A stretch of DNA of 6,866 nt from Desulfatirhabdium butyrativorans (GTDB lineage: Bacteria > Desulfobacterota > Desulfobacteria > Desulfobacterales > JAIFKL01): NCBI GenBank assembly GCA_022736535.1, contig DZCT01000116.1:5532-12397 (forward strand), given 5' to 3'. Under the pieces are notes generated by a model, which worked only from the letters and a program-made list of their open reading frames with translations, was not told where the DNA came from and made no database searches. Below, piece after piece: positions 5,936 to 6,866 of the stretch; positions within the stretch are counted from its first letter, which is position 1, and every line of letters starts with the position of its first letter. The position numbers and the translations under genes are program-made.

Positions 5936-6866
5936 ATGAAAATAAAACAATGTCTTATTGAGATGATCCTGATTTTTCTGATTTTGGCGGCAACAGATTC
6001 CCAAGTCTCTGCAAAATTGGAACTGAAAACAGTCTATCCCACTCTCTGCATCACAGAACAGGATTATCAGGCTGAACTGAGGGGAACAGGATTTGATGAA
6101 AATACCCGTGTTTCAATGTTTCTCGATGCCGCCAATAAAAAAGCTGTTATCGGCTCCACAGATATTCCGAGCAGTGCTATGGGACTTACGGTCGTGGATC
6201 ACATTGCTTACGTTGCGGACGGGAAGAACGGATTGCAGATCATAGATGTCACCAATATGTCAAATCCTGTTCAGATCGGAACTTTGGATACAGCCGGAGT
6301 TGCCCGACGCGTCTCAGTGGCAGATCAGACCGTAAACGCTGAGACAAAGCGCATCGCATATTTGGCAGACGGGGCGAGGGGATTGCAAATCATAGATGTC
6401 ACGGATCCCAGCCGTCCCGCGCCGATAAGTTCTTTAGACACGGTATCTTCCTCATCTTCCGGTGTTCAGAATAACGCTTACGATCTTGTATTTGCAAATG
6501 ACAGAATTTATCTTGCCAACGGACCTGATTTGCTGGTTATAGATGTCCGTGATCCATACACACCCGAAATTCTTTTTACTATTGATGAGAAATATGATGA
6601 CTGGTACACAGCTTTTGATATTGCCCGGAGTGTCGCCATAGCCGACAACAAGCTCTATGCGGGTATAGCTTACACGGATCAGAGCGCCAACAGGGGAAAG
6701 GTGCTGATCATCAATATAAGTAATCCTGAAGTCCTTCAGTTCAAGGGCAGCGTCAATCTGCCGGATTTTCCTTTGAAAATGGCAGCAGAAAACGCCATGC
6801 TTTATGTTGCCTGTCAGAACGCAGGTCTGCAAATTATAGATGTTTCTGAACCGGTTTATTCCAGAA
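5936..6866 (+). CDS. Exported LVIVD-repeat beta-propeller protein, 3' end outside the window
   Basis: An open frame of 310 codons begins at the ATG 5 nt after GGAGG (5926-5930) and runs through the right edge without a stop. A signal peptide covers residues 1-26 (LIEMILIFLILAATDSQVSA). Residues 28-75 form an IPT/TIG-like beta segment (LRGTGFDENTRVSMFLD). From about 89 on come LVIVD repeats, the blades of a beta-propeller: AYVADGKNGLQIIDVTNMSNP, AYLADGARGLQIIDVTDPSRP, IYLANGPDLLVIDVRDPYTP, GKVLIINISNPE and LYVACQNAGLQIIDVSEP. The first two are also close at DNA level, with 21 of 22 bases matching between 6231-6252 and 6381-6402, 150 nt apart, suggesting recent duplication. Such proteins are usually secreted or cell-surface; the ligand is unknown. 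It lies 43 nt after the PPC protein gene, probably in one operon. Confidence 0.82.
   Translation, partial: MKIKQCLIEMILIFLILAATDSQVSAKLELKTVYPTLCITEQDYQAELRGTGFDENTRVSMFLDAANKKAVIGSTDIPSSAMGLTVVDHIAYVADGKNGLQIIDVTNMSNPVQIGTLDTAGVARRVSVADQTVNAETKRIAYLADGARGLQIIDVTDPSRPAPISSLDTVSSSSSGVQNNAYDLVFANDRIYLANGPDLLVIDVRDPYTPEILFTIDEKYDDWYTAFDIARSVAIADNKLYAGIAYTDQSANRGKVLIINISNPEVLQFKGSVNLPDFPLKMAAENAMLYVACQNAGLQIIDVSEPVYSR

Noticed and set aside
5904..5936. Ten-residue open frame MKIRLLSRRF whose TGA overlaps the propeller gene ATG
   Set aside because: There is no ribosome binding site before it and such a short frame arises easily by chance; the TGATG overlap alone is weak evidence for a leader peptide.
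6452..6832. Minus-strand 126-codon open frame
   Set aside because: It is antisense to the LVIVD gene, whose repeat pattern and signal peptide are clear on the plus strand.

Overview
The window reads as chromosomal DNA from a Gram-negative bacterium: it encodes an outer-membrane beta-barrel, a lipoprotein and Sec-type signal peptides. The dockerin-like DxNGDxxIN segment, the PPC domain, the LVIVD propeller and the dense palindromic repeats together resemble Desulfobacterota such as Desulfonema-like or related multicellular sulfate reducers. That assignment is inference from style; no marker gene is present.

Layout. Two gene groups diverge from a repeat-filled region at about 3291-3557. Leftward (minus strand) run a large envelope lipoprotein (1125-3290), an ECF-type sigma factor whose start overlaps the lipoprotein stop by 4 nt (514-1128), a 322-nt gap packed with hairpins and palindromes (192-513), and the N-terminal part of a zinc-finger anti-sigma-like protein that leaves the window at base 1. 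Rightward (plus strand) run an OmpP1/FadL-like outer-membrane barrel (3558-4895), an exported dockerin-like/PPC/carboxypeptidase-regulatory-like protein (4915-5892), and an exported LVIVD-repeat beta-propeller cut by the right edge (5936-6866). These three are spaced 19 and 43 nt apart, and the second and third have clear GGAGG ribosome binding sites, so they look like one operon.

How the genes may work together. The leftward genes have the parts of an envelope-sensing regulatory unit: sigma factor, candidate anti-sigma, and a coupled periplasm-facing lipoprotein with TPR-like, Ig-like and FlgT-C-like regions. The rightward genes encode exported or outer-membrane proteins. Whether the sigma factor controls the rightward operon cannot be read from the sequence.

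The most notable non-coding content is four kinds of repeat: a nested palindrome cluster (326-436), a compound stem touching the sigma stop (443-510), a 16-bp-arm inverted repeat lying in frame inside the lipoprotein gene (2029-2088), and TTTGCGAGAAATAA repeats between the divergent genes. Open frames of both divergent genes continue upstream into the last repeat, so automated starts there are probably too long. I found no tRNA, rRNA, CRISPR array or transposase gene.
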